In this document: piece by piece, positions 4,836 to 7,316 of the stretch | Layout: each line of letters begins with the position of its first letter | Position numbering within the stretch: position 1 is the first letter of the stretch | Assembly (NCBI GenBank): GCA_041164825.1 | Contig: JBEAOO010000051.1 | Coordinates: 1 to 7,316, forward strand | Reading direction: 5' to 3' | Source: JBEAOO01 sp041164825 | GTDB lineage: Bacteria > Pseudomonadota > Gammaproteobacteria > Burkholderiales > Burkholderiaceae_C | DNA: 7,316 nt | Made by a program: the position numbers and the translations under genes | Notes under the pieces: generated by a model | What the model was told of the DNA's origin: nothing | The model's database searches: none | The model's input: the letters and a program-made list of their open reading frames with translations, nothing else

Positions 4836-6185
4836 TTGACCCCGACCTCCAAGCCCCTCTGGGGCGAAGGCCTCTTCCTGCGGCCGCAAAACTTCCAGCA
4901 GCAAGACGCGTATCACGAGTGGCGTGTGTCGCAGGCCATGCGATTGATGCACCCTTACGCTTGGGGCGTGCGGAGCATCAAGGTGGACACCGATGCGCTT
5001 CAAGCTGGCCGTTTGCGGCTGCTGGAGCTGCAGATGGTGCTGCCCGATGGGGAGTTTTACAGCGCACCCGGCGAAGACGAATTGCCGGCCCCCGTGGCGC
5101 TGGACAGTGCCTTTGGCGCGGGCAACGAGTTGGTGATCCATGCGGCAGTGGCACCGCTGCGCAGCAACGGCAGCAACTTCGCGCCCAGCCGCGAAGAGGC
5201 CGACACGTCGGCACGCTACTACCAGGTGCAAAAAGACACCGAAGACCTCTACACCGACGCCACCACGGCGCAACTGAGCGTGCTGGGCAAGTCGCTCAAG
5301 CTGCTGGGCGAGCACGAGCCACGCGGCCATTTGGTGACGCTGCCCGTGCTGCGCGTGCGGCGCAATGCGGCGGGCAGCTTCGAGCTGGATCCGCGCTTCG
5401 TTCCGCCCTCGTTGAGCATTCAGGCGTCACCGGTGGTGTTTTTGCACCTGCGCCGTTTGCTCGATGTGTTGCAAGCCAAGGTGGATGCGCTCTACGGTTT
5501 CCACCGCGAGCCATCGAAGAACATCATCGAATTCCGCTCGGGCGACGTGGCCTCGTTCTGGCTGCTGCACACGGCCAGCAGCGCGTGCGCGGCGCTGTCG
5601 CACCTGATGCGCCACCCTGGCCTGCATCCGGAGCGACTCTTTGAGCGCCTGCTGGAGCTTGCCGGCGCGCTGATGACCTTCAGCAAAGGCTTCACCCTGG
5701 CTGACCTGCCTGCCTACGACCATGCCAACCCGGGGCCGGCTTTTTTCAAGCTCGACCACATCTTGCGCGAGTTGTTGGAGACGGTGATCTCCACGCGCTA
5801 CTTCGCGATCGCTTTGTCTGAGGTGCGCCCATCGTTCCACCAGGGGCGCCTGGATGCCCAGCAAATCTCGGCCACCACCAACCTCTACCTGGGTGTGAGT
5901 GCGGCCATGCCGCCCGCCGAGTTGGTCGAGGCCGTGCCCATGCGCTTCAAGGTGGGTGCGCCCGAGGATGTGGAAAAGCTGGTGCTCTCGGCCATGGCCG
6001 GGGTCACGCTCACGCACGCACCGCAAGTGCCCGCGGCCATCCCCGTGCGCCCGGGCTGCTACTACTTCGCGGTCGAGCCGCGCGGCGCGCTGTACGACCG
6101 CATGATGCAGTCGCAAAGCGTGTCGCTGTATGTGCCCACCGGCATCGCCGACCTCAAACTTGAACTGATCGCCATCAACTCATGA
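4836..6185 (+). CDS. tssK: TssK, T6SS baseplate adaptor to the membrane complex
   Basis: TssK forms trimers that link the baseplate wedges (TssE, TssF, TssG) to the cytoplasmic parts of TssL and TssM; its fold resembles phage receptor-binding proteins. The 449 residues match the family's usual length. The N-terminus W9 GEGLFLRPQNFQQQD (10-24) is the most conserved TssK signature. Further along are the RFVPPSLSIQASP segment (187-199), the helical SSACAALSHLMRHPGLHPERLFERLLELAGALMTF neck, and a C-terminal head ending in SVSLYVPTGIADLKLELIAI. The start is a TTG at 4836 with GGAAAGG six bases upstream; no ATG occurs near the conserved N-terminus. It is 22 nt after tssJ, and its TGA overlaps the tssL ATG as ATGA, a sign of translational coupling. 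Confidence 0.97.
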   Translation: MTPTSKPLWGEGLFLRPQNFQQQDAYHEWRVSQAMRLMHPYAWGVRSIKVDTDALQAGRLRLLELQMVLPDGEFYSAPGEDELPAPVALDSAFGAGNELVIHAAVAPLRSNGSNFAPSREEADTSARYYQVQKDTEDLYTDATTAQLSVLGKSLKLLGEHEPRGHLVTLPVLRVRRNAAGSFELDPRFVPPSLSIQASPVVFLHLRRLLDVLQAKVDALYGFHREPSKNIIEFRSGDVASFWLLHTASSACAALSHLMRHPGLHPERLFERLLELAGALMTFSKGFTLADLPAYDHANPGPAFFKLDHILRELLETVISTRYFAIALSEVRPSFHQGRLDAQQISATTNLYLGVSAAMPPAELVEAVPMRFKVGAPEDVEKLVLSAMAGVTLTHAPQVPAAIPVRPGCYYFAVEPRGALYDRMMQSQSVSLYVPTGIADLKLELIAINS

Positions 6186-6985
6186 CGCCTCAGCCCCACA
6201 CCCCTCAGCCGCCATCCCTGTTCAATGGCGGCGGCGCGGCGACCTTGGCGCCCACCTTGGGCAGCAACGCCAGCATGCGCGAAGCCCGCACCTTGATGGA
6301 CTTGATGTACGACGGCTTCTACATGCTGCTGCTCTTGCGCGCCAAGCAGGGGCCCGCCGATGCCGAGGCGTTTCGCTCGCACATCAAAGAGTTCCTGACC
6401 AGTGTGGAGCGGGGCGCCACCCGCCTGCAAAGCAGCGCCGAAGACGTGCATCTGTGCAAATACGCCTTCTGCGCCACGGTGGACGAGCTGATCCTGATGT
6501 CCAAGTTCAGCGCGCGCGACGCATGGCAGCGCCAGCCGCTGCAGCTGCAATTCTTTGGCGAGCAGCTGGCGGGCGAGCAGTTCTTTGTGAAGCTCGAAGC
6601 CCTGCGCCGCGAAGGTGCTGCGCGCATCCAGATTTTGGAGGTCTTCCACATGTGTTTGCTCATGGGCTTCCAGGGCAAATACATCATCGAAGGCAGCGAG
6701 AAGCTGAACTACCTCACCTCTCGCCTGGGCGATGAAATCGCGCACCTCAAAGGCACGCGTGCAGCGTTTGCCCCGCATTGGGCCCCGCCCGACCAGATCA
6801 GCAACAAGCTCAAAAACGAGATCCCCTTGTGGGTGGTTGCGTCGGTGTTTGCGCTGCTCGGTCTGCTGGCATTCACGGGCCTGCGTTGGCAATTGGGCCG
6901 CGCCACCCGCGCTGACCTCGCACCCTATCAAGAGGTGGTGAAGCTGGCCCCGCAAGCCGCTCACATCACCATCACCTTGCCATGA
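6182..6985 (+). CDS. tssL: TssL, DotU-family inner-membrane protein of the T6SS (short form)
   Basis: TssL is a tail-anchored inner-membrane protein whose cytoplasmic helical bundle contacts TssK and the baseplate and which pairs with TssM. The 267-residue product has a low-complexity N-terminus (1-30), then the DotU domain: LMDLMYDGFYMLLLLRAKQG (38-57), KYAFCATVDELIL (93-105), FFGEQLAGEQFF (124-135) and LEVFHMCLLMGFQGKY (152-167). A single membrane segment spans about 213-233 (EIPLWVVASVFALLGLLAFTG). About 34 residues follow, with no OmpA-like peptidoglycan-binding domain, so this is the short, non-specialised form. The ATG overlaps the tssK stop by four bases. Confidence 0.96.
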   Translation: MTPQPHTPQPPSLFNGGGAATLAPTLGSNASMREARTLMDLMYDGFYMLLLLRAKQGPADAEAFRSHIKEFLTSVERGATRLQSSAEDVHLCKYAFCATVDELILMSKFSARDAWQRQPLQLQFFGEQLAGEQFFVKLEALRREGAARIQILEVFHMCLLMGFQGKYIIEGSEKLNYLTSRLGDEIAHLKGTRAAFAPHWAPPDQISNKLKNEIPLWVVASVFALLGLLAFTGLRWQLGRATRADLAPYQEVVKLAPQAAHITITLP

Positions 6986-7057
6986 TTGCTGCACAGGCAA
7001 CGCCGCCGGCTTGAGCCCGGCCGCGCCGAGTCGATCGACCCCAGGGAGAACAAAAAA
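6986..7057 (+). other. 72-nt gap between tssL and vgrG
   Basis: This is the longest gap within the plus-strand block. It holds a short GCCGG/CCGGC inverted repeat (7005-7009 and 7017-7021) without a T run, and the AGGGAG ribosome binding site of vgrG followed by A7. I see no convincing promoter or terminator, so vgrG is probably transcribed with tssJKL but with its own independent translation start. Confidence 0.5.
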
Positions 7058-7316
7058 ATGAACCTCACCGACCTCGCCAGCAGCGCCCTCACCCGCCTCC
7101 AAGCGCTGCTCAACATCAGCCAGCACCACCGCCTGCTGCAGCTCGAAACCGCCCTGCCCAGCGCCACCTTGGTGGTCGAGCGCGCGACGTGGAGTGAGAG
7201 CGTGAGCGGACGGGGCGCGAGCGGCTCGGCGGCGGGCGATGAACTCGGCGGCATCAGCGCCGAGATCGATGCCCTCAGCACCAACGTCCAACTCGAACTC
7301 AAAGCCCTGATGGGCG
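7058..7316 (+). CDS. vgrG: VgrG (TssI) spike protein, N-terminal 86 codons only
   Basis: VgrG trimers cap the Hcp tube, carry PAAR tips and effectors and pierce the target cell. Only the start is in the window; the reading frame is still open at the right edge. The visible part fits the N-terminal gp27-like domain of Burkholderiales VgrGs: a short helix, then HHRLLQLETALPSATLVVERATWSE (24-48) and IDALSTNVQLELKALMG (70-86), where the usual pattern is a strand ending in D-x-LS followed by hydrophobic-L-x-x-L-[IM]-G. A Gly/Ser-rich segment (about 50-65) lies between these. AGGGAG is upstream of the ATG, separated by an A-rich spacer. It starts 72 nt after tssL. Effector domains at the C-terminus cannot be judged here. 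Confidence 0.85.
   Translation, partial: MNLTDLASSALTRLQALLNISQHHRLLQLETALPSATLVVERATWSESVSGRGASGSAAGDELGGISAEIDALSTNVQLELKALMG

Noticed and set aside
4088..4852. 254-codon minus-strand open frame antisense to tssJ
   Set aside because: TssJ on the other strand has a lipobox, beta-sandwich motifs, a ribosome binding site and the expected neighbours; the antisense frame has none.
5427..6116. 229-codon minus-strand open frame inside tssK
   Set aside because: Shadow of tssK, which has strong signature motifs.
7005..7021. GCCGG/CCGGC inverted repeat after tssL as a terminator
   Set aside because: The stem is only 5 bp and no T run follows on either strand.
6062..7291. 409-codon minus-strand open frame antisense to tssK end, tssL and vgrG
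   Set aside because: It crosses three coding regions with clear family motifs; its Gln/Ala/His-rich make-up is typical of the complement of high-GC coding sequence.
1..7316. Insertion sequences, CRISPR arrays, tRNA or rRNA genes
   Set aside because: No transposase frames, no regularly spaced repeats and no RNA gene signatures; nearly all the sequence is accounted for by T6SS genes.

Overview
The window is the core of a type VI secretion system (T6SS) locus, carried as two divergent gene blocks on either side of a control region of about 260 bp. High GC in the right two thirds, Ala/Arg/Pro-rich coding, and Hcp, TssK, TssL and VgrG sequences of the Burkholderiales style point to a betaproteobacterium, most likely Comamonadaceae-like (inferred from protein style; no marker gene is present).

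Left block (minus strand, reading from about 3900 down to 1): a tetratricopeptide-like lipoprotein with a long Ala/Pro-rich tail, then tssB and tssC (contractile sheath), hcp (inner tube), a strong intrinsic terminator, and tssE (baseplate, running off the left edge). The terminator lies between hcp and tssE. It probably lets the bulk structural proteins be made in excess over the baseplate proteins.

Centre (3901-4156): a divergent intergenic region with an 8-bp inverted repeat, a third copy of the same 8-mer nearer tssJ, a GTTTAAAC palindrome, and a hairpin in the leader of the minus operon. No promoter is strong by eye.

Right block (plus strand): tssJ (outer-membrane lipoprotein of the trans-envelope complex), tssK (baseplate-to-membrane adaptor), tssL (inner-membrane DotU-family protein, overlapping tssK by 4 bp), then after a 72-nt gap the first 86 codons of a vgrG (spike).

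Together the genes cover tube, sheath, part of the baseplate, two of the three membrane-complex proteins and the spike. TssA, TssF, TssG, TssH/ClpV, TssM and any effector/immunity genes are not in the window and would be expected outside it. The least understood gene is the TPR-like lipoprotein. Other points of note are a run of ten C inside tssJ, the inter-operon repeats, the hcp-tssE terminator, and a fall in GC from about 60-70% to about 50% that sets in within tssC. The machine itself is a known T6SS. I see no clear evidence of a wholly new system.
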